Origin: an uncultured Clostridia bacterium
Lineage (GTDB): Bacteria > Bacillota > Clostridia > Oscillospirales > Ruminococcaceae
Assembly: GCA_947089135.1 (NCBI GenBank)
Contig: CAMUJF010000008.1
Span: 44,213 to 108,212, forward strand
Direction of reading: 5' to 3'
Length of the DNA: 64,000 bases
Made by a program: the position numbers and the translations under genes. Under the pieces are notes generated by a model. That model was not told the DNA's origin. It worked only from the letters and a program-made list of their open reading frames with translations, and did not search any database. Every line of letters begins with the position of its first letter. The stretch's first letter is position 1. Shown here in pieces: positions 1 through 8,771 of this stretch.

Positions 1-404
1 TGGCAAGCGTTTTCCATATTCCTGTGGGGACTGAAAGCTGCCATATTGTAACGAGTCTTTTCGCGCCGTGGTGCGGTGAAGAAATACTGCGGGTACTGAA
101 AAAGGACGGTATCCTGATAATGGCGATCCCGTCCGAGCGTCACTTGTGGCAGCTTAAATGCGCGGTCTACGACGAGCCGTACCCAAACGAGGTAAAGGAC
201 TATAAGCTTGACGGCTTTGAGTTTCTGGGCGCGGAAAAGGTTTCGGGGGAAATCTTCCTGCCCTGCAATGAGGATATCGCCGCGCTGTTTTCAATGACTC
301 CGTACTTTTACAAGACAGGCGCGGAGGGACACCGCCGTCTTGAAAATCTTGACAGTCTTACTACTGAGATAGGGTTTGAGGTGCTTACTTACAGAAAAGT
401 TTAG
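1..404 (+). CDS. rlmA: 23S rRNA guanine-N1 methyltransferase, RlmA-type, 3' part only
   Basis: The frame is open from the window edge (first full codon at base 3), so this is the C-terminal part of a gene that starts outside the window; the GTG at 24 is internal. The visible part matches the end of the RlmA family: a region rich in F-A-P-W and the pattern VLKKDGILIMAIPSERHLW, the late Rossmann strand of a SAM-dependent methyltransferase, followed by the family's variable tail. RlmA methylates a guanine in 23S rRNA helix 35 using S-adenosylmethionine. The N-terminal zinc-binding cysteines of the family are not visible. The stop lies 12 bases before the next gene, suggesting co-transcription. 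Assignment is by recalled family pattern. Confidence 0.7.
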   Translation, partial: ASVFHIPVGTESCHIVTSLFAPWCGEEILRVLKKDGILIMAIPSERHLWQLKCAVYDEPYPNEVKDYKLDGFEFLGAEKVSGEIFLPCNEDIAALFSMTPYFYKTGAEGHRRLENLDSLTTEIGFEVLTYRKV

Positions 405-416
405 GGGGCTGACAAA

Positions 417-1589
417 ATGAATAAAATTAAAATGTCGTTCAAAAAAGCTTTTTTGCCGATTACGGCCGCCGCTTTGATTTTGACTGTTGTTTCCAAGCTT
501 TCCGATTTATTACTGAATTGGCTTAATGAGAATATACCATTAACAATACAGATAGGTTCGCGTATAATGCCTATTAACGTTAATAAACTTATAATTTCTT
601 TGCTTGGATTTTTAATTGTATCGCCGTTTTATATCGGGCTGTATGCTTTTCTGTTTCACCGTACTGATGGAGAAAAGACCGATGTTAAACGTATTTTTGA
701 CTTTTACCGAAGTCCCAAAACGTTTTTCAAGTCTGCTTTGGCAAGATGTATTACAATGGCTGTAGTAATGCTTGTTTATCCGATTTTTATGCTGATTTTG
801 TACTTCTTTGCTAGGGGCAGCTCGTCCATAGGCGCGGCGGTTATAATTATTATATTGGCGTGTATATATTTTGCGTTTGCGCTTATACCTTACATATACG
901 CCAAAGAGCCAAATGAAAGATTTTCTTTGACAGTTGAAAAGTCTGTTAAGCTTTGCGCTAAATTTTTCTATGTACTGATTGCGGAAATTATTGTAATACT
1001 TGTTTTAACTGCTGTTTACATGAAAATTATGCCGGACAGTCCCTACAGCGGCAGGCTTGACGATAGCAGCGCGGTTTTTTTTAGTGTTATTTCAAGCCTT
1101 GGCAGTTGGATTTTGAGTACGCTGACTGTTTGGACAGACTTTACCGTTGCGTACATAATTTTTGAAAAGGAGAAAAAAGATATGCTCAAAGATTTTTTCA
1201 ATAAGAAAAATAATGCCGAAACCGACGAGGAAGAACCGTTTATAGAACCCTATGACTTCTTTATTGAAGCGGATGAGCGTTTCCACGACGAAAAGGTCAT
1301 TGAAACGGAAAATATCCGCGGCGTGGATATTCTTGCAGTACTGGAGGAAATGGACCTTGCCTTTGACGTGGTGAACCATTTCGGTATCCGCAGGAAACTG
1401 AAAAAGATGTTCGACGAGCTTTCGTTTGAAATAGGAGAATATGTTTCCTACGAGGGCGGCAGGGAGATAGAAAACGATTTTACCGAAGAAATAGACGACC
1501 GCGTATTCTGCGTGTCGGTAAAAATTTCCAAAGGCTCGGACCATGAGCCGTTTATACTTGTTATACATATAGATTTGGAGGACGAATAA
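417..1589 (+). CDS. Multi-pass membrane protein with soluble acidic C-terminal domain (DUF975-like)
   Basis: About 390 residues. The first ~240 residues hold five or six hydrophobic segments (around 10-30, 60-85, 105-140, 140-165, 180-205, 215-245). The arrangement, with a long loop after the second segment, recalls DUF975-type integral membrane proteins of Firmicutes. From about residue 260 the chain is charged and soluble, rich in Glu/Asp (for example TDEEEPFIEPYDFF). Start ATG at 417 has a G-rich site (AGGGGGCTGAC) upstream. It lies between rlmA and rqcH with gaps of 12 and 2 bases, so the three are probably one transcript. No catalytic motif is seen and function is unknown; the C-terminal extension may be a lineage-specific addition. 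Confidence 0.6.
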   Translation: MNKIKMSFKKAFLPITAAALILTVVSKLSDLLLNWLNENIPLTIQIGSRIMPINVNKLIISLLGFLIVSPFYIGLYAFLFHRTDGEKTDVKRIFDFYRSPKTFFKSALARCITMAVVMLVYPIFMLILYFFARGSSSIGAAVIIIILACIYFAFALIPYIYAKEPNERFSLTVEKSVKLCAKFFYVLIAEIIVILVLTAVYMKIMPDSPYSGRLDDSSAVFFSVISSLGSWILSTLTVWTDFTVAYIIFEKEKKDMLKDFFNKKNNAETDEEEPFIEPYDFFIEADERFHDEKVIETENIRGVDILAVLEEMDLAFDVVNHFGIRRKLKKMFDELSFEIGEYVSYEGGREIENDFTEEIDDRVFCVSVKISKGSDHEPFILVIHIDLEDE

Positions 1590-1591
1590 TC

Positions 1592-3334
1592 ATGGCTTTG
1601 GACGGCGCATTTCTAAGCATGGTAAAAAAAGAGCTTGAACCGCTGGTCGGCGGCAGGGTTGACAAGATCAGCCAGCCGTCCAGAGAGGAGATAGTTATAG
1701 CCATGCGCACCCGCGGAGGAAACGAAAAACTGCTGTTTTCCGCATCGGCGGGATCGGCGCGGGTGCATATTACAAAAAAATCCATTGAGAACCCGAAAGT
1801 TCCGCCCATGTTCTGTATGCTCATGCGCAAGCATCTTGGAAACGGCAGGCTGCTTTCCATACGGCAGGACGGTCTTGAACGTATACTGTACTTCGATTTT
1901 GAGGCTATGAACGAACTTGGCGACATGGTTACGATAACTCTTGCGGCGGAAATTATGGGACGCTGCTCAAATATCGTGATGATAAACGCCGAGGGAAAAA
2001 TTATTGACAGCATAAAGCGCGTTGATCTTGAAATGTCCCGTGAAAGACCCGTCCTTCCGGGAATGACCTACAGCTATCCGCCGCGGGGAGAACGCCTTGA
2101 TTTCAGAACCTGCACAGCCGCGGACATCAAAACGGCTCTTGAAGCCCTGCCCGACGGAGACGCGTCAAAATCGTTGGTAAAAATTTTCGAGGGAATCTCG
2201 CCTATCGCCGCCCGCGAATGGGTATACTATGCAGCAAAGGGCAGCGATGCTCTCAAAAGCGATATCGAAGGCGAAACTTTGGAACGCCTTGTGTTTGCCG
2301 TTGAGCAGACCGCCCGCGAGTGCGGCGAGGGGAAATGCGTTTACACCGTGGTTAAGGACTCGGACGGCGGGCTTAAGGATTTTTCTTTCATGCCGATACT
2401 TCAGTACGGCGGACTGATGACGACAAGGGAAATGACCTCGGCGTGCGAGCTGCTTGACTATTTCTACGCCGAGCGGGACAGCGTTTCCCGCATGAAGCAG
2501 CGTTCGCAGGATCTCTACAGGCTTTTGCAGAACACCTCGGAGCGCATAGCGCGCCGTCTTGCAAATCAGCGTGAGGAGCTTAAGGAATCTGCGGACAGGG
2601 ATAAGTTCAAGCTTATGGGCGATCTGATATCCGCAAATCTGTACCGCGTGGAAAAGGGTATGGGCAGCGTTACGGTGGAAAATTTCTATGATGAAGGCTG
2701 TCCCGAAATAGAGATCAAACTTGATAAGCGGCTCACTCCGTCGCGAAATATGCAGCGATATTATGAGGAGTACCGAAAAGCCGACACTGCGGAAAAGATA
2801 CTCACCGAGCAGATAGCCAAGGGCGAGGAGGAGCTTGCCTATATCGACAGCGTTTTCGACGCTCTGACCCGAACCCAATGCGAGGACGAGGTAAACGAGC
2901 TTCGGCAGGAGCTTTCCGAGCAGGGATATATACGTTCCTCAAAGCTTAAGGGCAAGCCGCCGAAAAGCCGCCCGCCGCTGGAATTTACGTCTCCCGACGG
3001 ATTCACAGTGCTTGTGGGCAGAAACAACAAGCAGAACGATCGGCTTACAACAAAGCTTGCTGACAAGACAGATATATGGCTCCACACAAAGGATATAACA
3101 GGCTCTCACGTTATTATAAGAGCAGAGGGAAAGGAAGTCCCCGACAGTACCGTCATGTGGGCGGCGCGTGTGGCGGCTTTCCACAGCAAGGCGAAAAATT
3201 CCTCGCAGGTGCCTGTGGATTACGTTCACGTGCGGTTTGTGAAAAAGCCCTCCGGGGCTAAACCGGGAATGGTTATCTTTACCAACAACCGCACTCTTTA
3301 CGTTACGCCTCTCGACCCTAACGGAGAGGAATAA
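1592..3334 (+). CDS. rqcH: RqcH, NFACT ribosome-quality-control protein
   Basis: 580 residues, the expected length for bacterial NFACT proteins (formerly called fibronectin-binding protein A). RqcH binds stalled 50S-peptidyl-tRNA complexes and recruits tRNA-Ala to add C-terminal alanine tails that mark nascent chains for degradation. Visible order: NFACT-N domain (about 1-220, with PPMFCMLMRKHLGNGRL and LPGMTYSYPP), a helix-hairpin and long coiled coil (about 270-440), and the NFACT-R domain at the C terminus with VGRNNKQND, DIWLHTKDITGSHVII. The acidic-Arg pair thought to be needed for tRNA use (Asp-Arg in B. subtilis) appears here as Glu96-Arg97. The start follows the upstream stop by 2 bases with GGAGG inside the preceding gene, so it is translationally coupled. 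Confidence 0.9.
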   Translation: MALDGAFLSMVKKELEPLVGGRVDKISQPSREEIVIAMRTRGGNEKLLFSASAGSARVHITKKSIENPKVPPMFCMLMRKHLGNGRLLSIRQDGLERILYFDFEAMNELGDMVTITLAAEIMGRCSNIVMINAEGKIIDSIKRVDLEMSRERPVLPGMTYSYPPRGERLDFRTCTAADIKTALEALPDGDASKSLVKIFEGISPIAAREWVYYAAKGSDALKSDIEGETLERLVFAVEQTARECGEGKCVYTVVKDSDGGLKDFSFMPILQYGGLMTTREMTSACELLDYFYAERDSVSRMKQRSQDLYRLLQNTSERIARRLANQREELKESADRDKFKLMGDLISANLYRVEKGMGSVTVENFYDEGCPEIEIKLDKRLTPSRNMQRYYEEYRKADTAEKILTEQIAKGEEELAYIDSVFDALTRTQCEDEVNELRQELSEQGYIRSSKLKGKPPKSRPPLEFTSPDGFTVLVGRNNKQNDRLTTKLADKTDIWLHTKDITGSHVIIRAEGKEVPDSTVMWAARVAAFHSKAKNSSQVPVDYVHVRFVKKPSGAKPGMVIFTNNRTLYVTPLDPNGEE

Positions 3335-3339
3335 ACGAA

Positions 3340-3780
3340 TCAGCTGTTACAAGTCAAAATGTTTTTATAGTCAGAAATAATTTCAGCCATGGTAATGGAT
3401 CTCAGCTTTTCAGCTAAAGCAGCTTTTACCTCTTGGTACGGTTTTTCCAAAACGGCGTTTATGTTTTTTCCAACAGGACAAAACGGCGACGGCATTGAAT
3501 GTATTCCTATAAGTTTATTGAGGAAATCAGGTTCGACTGCGGAATAAATGCGGTACAGGGTTATTTCCTCTGCCGGACAGCATAAAACCGCGCCTCCGAC
3601 CCCCGCCTGAACTGAAATGATGTTATCCTTTTTCAGTGCGCTCATTAAACTTCTTATTGTTACAGGGTTTACTCCTGTTGACATGGAAATTATATCGCTG
3701 GTAACGCGGGTGTCCTTTCCGAATTCGCTTATCAATATCAAACAGTGCACCGCTACCGAGCATTTGCTGCTTATATGCAC
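3340..3780 (-). CDS. Rrf2-family transcriptional regulator
   Basis: A 146-residue winged-helix regulator when started at the GTG at 3780, which has a strong GGGAGGCGG ribosome site; a longer ATG frame to 3849 would run through the promoter and is rejected. The N terminus VHISSKCSVAVHCLILISEF and the recognition region GVNPVTIRSLMSALKKDNII are typical of Rrf2 proteins, closest in style to the YwnA group. There is no CX5CX6C iron-sulfur cluster triad: only scattered cysteines (for example PFCPVG), so cluster binding is not supported. It is divergent from the ferredoxin-flavodoxin gene at 3911, and two identical dyads in the shared promoter region are its likely operators, implying autoregulation. 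Confidence 0.85.
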   Translation of the reverse strand: MHISSKCSVAVHCLILISEFGKDTRVTSDIISMSTGVNPVTIRSLMSALKKDNIISVQAGVGGAVLCCPAEEITLYRIYSAVEPDFLNKLIGIHSMPSPFCPVGKNINAVLEKPYQEVKAALAEKLRSITMAEIISDYKNILTCNS

Positions 3781-3811
3781 AAATCCGCCTCCCGACTTTT
3801 GATCTGCTTTT

Positions 3812-3840
3812 ATTATATCACAAAAAAATACTGATGTAAA
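3812..3840 (-). promoter_or_regulatory. Promoter of the Rrf2 gene
   Basis: On the minus strand TTTACA (3835-3840) and TATAAT (3812-3817) are separated by 17 bp. The -35 element lies inside the first TGTAA-N9-TTACA dyad (3835-3853). Confidence 0.7.
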
Positions 3841-3895
3841 GCTTGACATTACAGCTTCTGTGTAGTATAATATAGATGTAATTTTAAAATTTACA
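3835..3895. promoter_or_regulatory. Twin operators TGTAA-N9-TTACA
   Basis: Two perfect dyads of the same design, TGTAA-9 bases-TTACA, at 3835-3853 and 3877-3895, with centres 42 bp apart (about four helical turns). Site 1 overlaps the -35 boxes of both divergent promoters; site 2 sits around the + strand transcription start. The neighbouring Rrf2 protein is the obvious candidate to bind them. Dyads are seen directly; the protein-site pairing is inferred. Confidence 0.75.
3843..3871 (+). promoter_or_regulatory. Promoter of the ferredoxin-flavodoxin gene
   Basis: A consensus sigma-A promoter: TTGACA at 3843-3848 and TATAAT at 3866-3871 with a 17-bp spacer. Its -35 hexamer is covered by dyad 1, and dyad 2 lies just downstream of the -10. 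Confidence 0.85.
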
Positions 3896-3910
3896 CCAAG
3901 GAGGAACTTT

Positions 3911-4681
3911 ATGAAGTATATTCAAATAGTTTTCAGTCCGACGGGAGGAACGTTAAAGGCGGCAAGCGCTGTATCGGAAGAATGGAACGAAACAATTGAG
4001 ACTGTGGATCTTACCGACCCGCAAGTAGATTTTTCCACGTATTCCTTTGACGATACGTGTATTGCGCTTATCGCTTTGCCGTCATATGGAGGACGCGTTC
4101 CCGAAACCGCCGCCGAAAGGCTTGGAAAAATAAGCGGCAACGGAGCAAGGTGTCTGTTGATGTGCGTATACGGCAACCGCGATTATGACGATACCCTTGT
4201 TGAAATGGAGGATATCGCTGAAAAATGCGGCTTTAAAGTGCGCGCCGCCATAGCTGCCGTCGCGGAACATTCTATAGCCGTGCAGTACGCTGCGGGCAGA
4301 CCCGACGCAGTGGACGTTAAAAAGCTTAAAGAATTTTCCAAAACCGCTCTTGAAAAGCTACAAGGAGAAAGTATCGGCAGCAAGCTTGAATATAAGGGTA
4401 ATCGACCGTACAAAAAGGCTTTTTCCGGAGGTCCTGTGCCGAAAGCAAACCAACTCTGCGTAAAGTGCGGACTTTGTGCGGAAAAATGTCCCGTTCAGGC
4501 TATAAGCAAGGAAAATATAGACGTTGCCGATGCAAAAAAGTGCATTTCATGTATGCGATGTGTAAAAGTATGTCCCCATTCCGCAAGAAACGTGAACAAA
4601 GCTATGATGTCAGCGATCTCTCTTATGCTGAAAAAGACCTGTTCACAGAGAAAAGAATGTGAGTTATTTATCTGTACATAA
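3911..4681 (+). CDS. EFR1-type flavodoxin-ferredoxin protein
   Basis: 256 residues: an N-terminal flavodoxin-like domain (about 1-150) beginning with the FMN phosphate loop FSPTGGT and containing ALPSYGGRVP, then a C-terminal 2[4Fe-4S] ferredoxin domain with two complete motifs, CVKCGLCAEKCP and CISCMRCVKVCP. Such proteins are presumed cytoplasmic electron carriers that couple flavin and iron-sulfur centres; the partner is unknown. The strong GGAGG site precedes the ATG. The gene stands alone behind its own promoter with twin dyads and is divergent from an Rrf2 regulator, consistent with redox, nitrosative or metal-stress control (inference). Confidence 0.85.
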   Translation: MKYIQIVFSPTGGTLKAASAVSEEWNETIETVDLTDPQVDFSTYSFDDTCIALIALPSYGGRVPETAAERLGKISGNGARCLLMCVYGNRDYDDTLVEMEDIAEKCGFKVRAAIAAVAEHSIAVQYAAGRPDAVDVKKLKEFSKTALEKLQGESIGSKLEYKGNRPYKKAFSGGPVPKANQLCVKCGLCAEKCPVQAISKENIDVADAKKCISCMRCVKVCPHSARNVNKAMMSAISLMLKKTCSQRKECELFICT

Positions 4682-4772
4682 TTTGATTCATGTAATTTTT
4701 TTAAGCTTAAAGTGTGCATTATTATTATAGCTTTGTGAAAGTAGTATTTTTATACCGAAAAGGAAGATTTTT

Positions 4773-6986
4773 ATGAGAAAAACCTATAAAATTTCCGGCA
4801 TGACCTGCGCTGCCTGCGCCGCAAGAATAGAACGCTTCGTCAAAAAGCTGGACGGGGTTTCCGACGCAAGCGTGAACTTTGCCGCCGAATCTCTCACGGT
4901 TGACTCGGAAAAGGTAAGCGCAAAAGAAGTCGAAGCCGCCGTGGTAAAGGCGGGCTACGCTTTTGCGGACAAAAACGCCAAGGCGAAAATGCCCCACGAC
5001 AAGGTAATGCTTATAAGACTGATACTTTCGCTGGTTTTTGCCGTTCCGCTGCTGACCGTCAGCATGGGGCACATGATAGGTATGCCGCTGCCTGATATCA
5101 TCGAACCTCACAGCAATCCTATGAATTTCGCGCTGGCACAGCTCCTGCTGACCGTTCCGGTAATAATAATCGGGTGGAAATTCTTTTGGGACGGCTTCCG
5201 CAATCTGTTCCGCCTGTCCCCCAATATGGACAGTCTTATAGCCTTAGGCTCAACGGCTGCGCTGGTGTACGGCTTTTACGCTATGTACAAAATCGGACAG
5301 GGCGAGACGGAATATGCCATGCATCTTTATTTCGAGTCCTGCGCCACGATACTGACTCTTATTACTCTCGGAAAATACCTTGAAGCCCGCTCCAAAGGCA
5401 AGACGGACGAATCTGTCAAAAAGCTGATGAACCTTGCTCCGAAAACCGCTTTCGTAATGCGGGGAGACAAGGAGCTTGAGGTTTCTCTCAGTCAGGTAAA
5501 GGTTGGGGACATCGTTGTGTCCCGCTCCGGTGAAAGCATTGCCGTTGACGGTGAGATAATCGAGGGAAGCGCGGTGGTGGACGAATCCATGCTGACCGGA
5601 GAAAGCGTCCCCATTGAGAAAAGGGTCGGAGACAAGGTTGTCGGCGCGACTCTGAACAAAAACGGATTTTTTAAGTACCGCTCGGAAAAGGTGGGCGAGG
5701 ACACGGCTTTATCCCGTATCATTAAATTTGTCGAGGAGGCGCAGGGTTCAAAAGCTCCCATTGCGCGGCTTGCGGACGTTATTTCGGCGTACTTTGTACC
5801 CACAGTTCTTGCCCTCGCGGTAATAGCTTCGCTTGGCTGGCTCATAGCGGGAGAAAGCGGCGAGTTCTGCGTTACTATTCTTATCAGCGTACTTGTTATA
5901 GCTTGTCCCTGCGCTCTGGGACTTGCAACGCCAACAGCAATAATGGTCGGTACGGGCAAGGGCGCGGAAAACGGAATACTGATAAAAGGCGGTCAGCCAC
6001 TTGAACAGGCGTGCAAAATAACCACCGTAGTTTTCGACAAAACAGGTACTCTTACTGAGGGAAAACCGTCCCTGACTGATATCCTGCCAAGCGGTACCGA
6101 AAGGGACGAACTGGCAAGGCTTGCAGCTTCCGCGGAGGCCGCTTCGGGACACCCTCTCAGCGAGGCGGTGGTTCAGTATGCGGTAAAAAACAAGCTTGCG
6201 CTGTCCTCAGCCGAAAACTACACTAATCTTGAGGGAAAGGGAATTTCCGCAGAGGTCGACGGAAAAAAGCTTCTTGTAGGAAACCGCAGGCTTATGGACG
6301 AAGCAGGCATAGCCGTCCCCGATGAATTTACCGAGCGTGCCGAGCGGCTTGCGGATCTGGGGAAAACGCCCATGTACTGCGCTGCGGACGGTCAGTTCAT
6401 AGGACTTATAGCTGCGGCGGATACCATAAAAAAAGAAAGTCTTGAAGCCATTGCCGAGCTGCACAGAATGGGAATAAAGACCCTCATGCTGACCGGAGAC
6501 AACGCTCGTACCGCACGTGCCGTTGCGGGAGAGCTTAACATTGACAACTTTATAGCCGAGGTGCTGCCCGAAGAAAAGGCGGAGCACATCAAAAAGCTCC
6601 AGCAGGAGGGCGAAGTGACCGCAATGGCGGGAGACGGCATAAACGACGCTGTGGCTCTCACTCAGGCGGACGTGGGCATAGCTGTCGGTCAGGGTACGGA
6701 CGTTGCCATAGAATGCGCGGATATAGTTCTCATAAAGGACGATCTGAGGGACGTATGCAAGGCGATACGTCTTTCAAAGGCGACCATACGCAACATAAAG
6801 CAGAATCTGTTCTGGGCTTTCGGCTACAACACTCTCGGTATCCCTGTTGCAATGGGAGTACTGCATATTTTCGGAGGTCCGCTGCTCAACCCCATGATAG
6901 CGGCGGCGGCAATGAGTTTAAGCTCCGTGTCGGTGGTGTCGAACGCGCTGCGCTTAAAAACGGTGAAAATAGAGGAAAGAATATAA
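4773..6986 (+). CDS. copA: Copper-exporting P1B-type ATPase CopA
   Basis: 737 residues. One N-terminal heavy-metal-associated domain with GMTCAACAAR (Cys12, Cys15), eight predicted membrane helices, the actuator motif MLTGES, the intramembrane metal site IACPCALGLATP (Cys378-Pro-Cys380), the phosphorylation motif DKTGTLT (Asp422), a HP dipeptide in ASGHPLSEAV, and the hinge AGDGINDA. These are hallmarks of Cu(I) exporters. Transport substrate is assigned from the CPC motif plus the adjacent CopZ-type chaperone. AAGGAAG precedes the ATG. No CsoR or CopY gene is visible nearby, and I see no clear copper operator in 4682-4772, so its regulator is probably elsewhere. Confidence 0.93.
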   Translation: MRKTYKISGMTCAACAARIERFVKKLDGVSDASVNFAAESLTVDSEKVSAKEVEAAVVKAGYAFADKNAKAKMPHDKVMLIRLILSLVFAVPLLTVSMGHMIGMPLPDIIEPHSNPMNFALAQLLLTVPVIIIGWKFFWDGFRNLFRLSPNMDSLIALGSTAALVYGFYAMYKIGQGETEYAMHLYFESCATILTLITLGKYLEARSKGKTDESVKKLMNLAPKTAFVMRGDKELEVSLSQVKVGDIVVSRSGESIAVDGEIIEGSAVVDESMLTGESVPIEKRVGDKVVGATLNKNGFFKYRSEKVGEDTALSRIIKFVEEAQGSKAPIARLADVISAYFVPTVLALAVIASLGWLIAGESGEFCVTILISVLVIACPCALGLATPTAIMVGTGKGAENGILIKGGQPLEQACKITTVVFDKTGTLTEGKPSLTDILPSGTERDELARLAASAEAASGHPLSEAVVQYAVKNKLALSSAENYTNLEGKGISAEVDGKKLLVGNRRLMDEAGIAVPDEFTERAERLADLGKTPMYCAADGQFIGLIAAADTIKKESLEAIAELHRMGIKTLMLTGDNARTARAVAGELNIDNFIAEVLPEEKAEHIKKLQQEGEVTAMAGDGINDAVALTQADVGIAVGQGTDVAIECADIVLIKDDLRDVCKAIRLSKATIRNIKQNLFWAFGYNTLGIPVAMGVLHIFGGPLLNPMIAAAAMSLSSVSVVSNALRLKTVKIEERI

Positions 6987-7058
6987 CTTGTTTTTAATTT
7001 TTGGACTTCTAACCTCTATTCTCTGATTTTAATTTCTAAACGGAAAGGATTGGTACAC

Positions 7059-7259
7059 ATGAAAAAGAAGATCGCAATTGAGGGTATGTCATGTGAGCAC
7101 TGCGTTGCTCACGTAAAGGAAGCTCTGGAGGGACTGGGCGCATCGGGCATTGAAGTCTCATTGGAGGGAGGTTACGCGGTATGCGATACCGATAAACCCG
7201 ACGCGGAGCTAAAGTCCGCTATCGAGGACGAGGGCTACGATGTGACCGGTATCGAATAA
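7059..7259 (+). CDS. copZ: CopZ-like copper chaperone
   Basis: A 66-residue single heavy-metal-associated domain with the copper site GMSCEHC and the ferredoxin-like fold pattern. It would carry Cu(I) to CopA. The ATG at 7059 is preferred over the in-frame TTG at 7050 because GGAAAGGA ends ten bases before it. It lies 72 bases after copA on the same strand and is followed by a hairpin, so copA-copZ is probably one unit ending there. Confidence 0.88.
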   Translation: MKKKIAIEGMSCEHCVAHVKEALEGLGASGIEVSLEGGYAVCDTDKPDAELKSAIEDEGYDVTGIE

Positions 7260-7313
7260 TATCGTTCAAAAGGCGGAGTTCGTAACTGTACCCCGCCGCA
7301 ATCTTCACAATAA

Positions 7314-7345
7314 CCCCTGACCCGAATGCGGATCAGGGGTAAAAT
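7314..7345 (+). terminator. Probable terminator after copZ
   Basis: A 7-bp GC-rich hairpin CCCCTGA / TCAGGGG (7314-7320 and 7333-7339) followed by an AT-rich but not pure T stretch. It lies between copZ and the promoter of the next gene. Confidence 0.5.
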
Positions 7346-7350
7346 CATAT

Positions 7351-7380
7351 TTGACATTTCCGATATTTTTATGGTATAAT
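7351..7380 (+). promoter_or_regulatory. Promoter of phosphoesterase gene
   Basis: TTGACA at 7351-7356 and TATAAT at 7375-7380 with an 18-bp spacer, 29 bases before the GTG start at 7409. Confidence 0.8.
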
Positions 7381-7408
7381 TATCCGCAGAGAAGGGAGGG
7401 CTTGTCCT

Positions 7409-8116
7409 GTGTCTAAAATAATTGTGCTTGCCGATCTGCACGGAAATATGACCGCTGCCTCCGCTATGGAAAATGAAATAAGCATACTTTCACCTGATGA
7501 AATATGGTTTTTAGGGGACGCGGTGGGAAAAGGTCCCCAAAGCGCGGAGACCTGCGACTGGGTGCGTAAAAATTGCAGCCGCTGTATTGGCGGCAACTGG
7601 GATTACTGGATGTCCGACAGAAATATCACCTATAAAGACAACGATTTTTTCCGCGAACAGCTTGGGGAAGAACGGCTCAAATGGATAGAAACTCTTCCGA
7701 TGGAGTTTGAGGCGCTGATAAGCGGGATACGGTTCAGGCTTTTCCACGGTAGACCTGCCGCAGATCTTGTTCAGGGCTGGGATAACGACGATGCTATGGG
7801 AAAATTTTTTTCTGCAAACGGAAAAATCTACGGGGGAATAATCTGCGCCGACAGTCACCGCCCTTTTATAAGGTCCACCCATATGGGCTATGCGGTAAAT
7901 ACCGGCAGTATCGGGAACAGTCTCGGTGTTCCCAAAGCCCACGCCCTTTTGCTGGAAGGAGAACTTGACCGCGATGAACCTGCTCCTTTAAGAATGACGA
8001 TATTAAGCGTTCCATACGACAACGAAGCTGCTGCGGAAATTGCCCGAAGAACAGAGGGCTTGCCATCAAAAGAAGCTTATATCAATGAGGTCCTTACGGG
8101 AGTTTATTCAAGATAG
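7409..8116 (+). CDS. Calcineurin-like metallophosphoesterase
   Basis: 235 residues, started at a GTG with GGGAGGG upstream. Metal-ligand motifs of the calcineurin-like fold appear in order: DLHGN near the N terminus (ADLHGNMTAA), FLGDAVGKGP, GGNWDYW (the GN[HW] motif), LFHGRP, and a late NTGSIGN. The set matches the YfcE/MPP family of small bacterial phosphodiesterases that use two divalent metals. The substrate cannot be told from sequence. The gene has its own promoter and appears monocistronic. Confidence 0.8.
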   Translation: MSKIIVLADLHGNMTAASAMENEISILSPDEIWFLGDAVGKGPQSAETCDWVRKNCSRCIGGNWDYWMSDRNITYKDNDFFREQLGEERLKWIETLPMEFEALISGIRFRLFHGRPAADLVQGWDNDDAMGKFFSANGKIYGGIICADSHRPFIRSTHMGYAVNTGSIGNSLGVPKAHALLLEGELDRDEPAPLRMTILSVPYDNEAAAEIARRTEGLPSKEAYINEVLTGVYSR

Positions 8117-8257
8117 CCGCGGACTTTGTATATAAGAGCCTGTTCAGTATCTTTTTACGCACGTCTTTTCAGCAATTTTCTGATTTCCTGCTTATCAATG
8201 GAAAACTGACTGCGTGAAATCATATATAATTGAAATTTTTACAGGGGTGTATTTGAA

Positions 8258-8716
8258 ATGAGAGCAAAGTTTCAGGTGCTTGTACTGCCTTTTGCGGTAA
8301 CGGCAGACGACGTCAGGTACTGCGTATTTAAAAAAACCGATATGAAATTCTGGCAGTTTGTGCTTGGAGGCGGAAAGGATATGGAAACTCCCGTTGAAGC
8401 AGCCGTGCGCGAGTGCCGCAAGGAAATAGGCGTGGATAACGGTAATTTTTACAAGCTTGACAGTACTGCCTCTATACCTACTAACTGGGTCGGAGAAAGA
8501 GTCCGTGCCGCGTGGGGACTTGACTGCATAGTCATTTCGGAATACGCTTTCGCTCTGAAAACCGAGGAGCAGGATTTTTCACTGTCCAAGAAGTACTCGG
8601 AACTTATGTGGACCGACTATAAAACTGCGCTGAAAATGCTCAGGTACGGCAGCAATCAGACCGCTCTTTACGAACTTAACGAGCGCATAAAGCTTGGTCT
8701 GCTTGAACGGATATAA
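8258..8716 (+). CDS. Nudix hydrolase
   Basis: 152 residues with a Nudix box beginning GGGKDMETPVEAA and continuing VRECRKEIGV. The box matches GX5EX7REUXEEXGU except that the first Glu of the EE pair is Lys, which may weaken metal binding; the other two Glu are kept. Nudix enzymes cleave nucleoside diphosphates linked to another moiety; the hydrophobic N-terminal strand and FWQFVLGGG resemble NTP pyrophosphohydrolases. No partner gene is evident; it is 141 bases after the phosphoesterase. Confidence 0.75.
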   Translation: MRAKFQVLVLPFAVTADDVRYCVFKKTDMKFWQFVLGGGKDMETPVEAAVRECRKEIGVDNGNFYKLDSTASIPTNWVGERVRAAWGLDCIVISEYAFALKTEEQDFSLSKKYSELMWTDYKTALKMLRYGSNQTALYELNERIKLGLLERI

Positions 8717-8771
8717 GACAATGGAAAACATATCGTCGGCAGGCTTGTTTGTCTGAAAAAGAGGGATGTCA

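Noticed and set aside
1092..1568. 158-codon minus-strand frame opposite the DUF975-like gene
   Set aside because: It lies wholly within the coding region on the other strand, with no ribosome site and no domain; composition is a shadow of the plus-strand gene.
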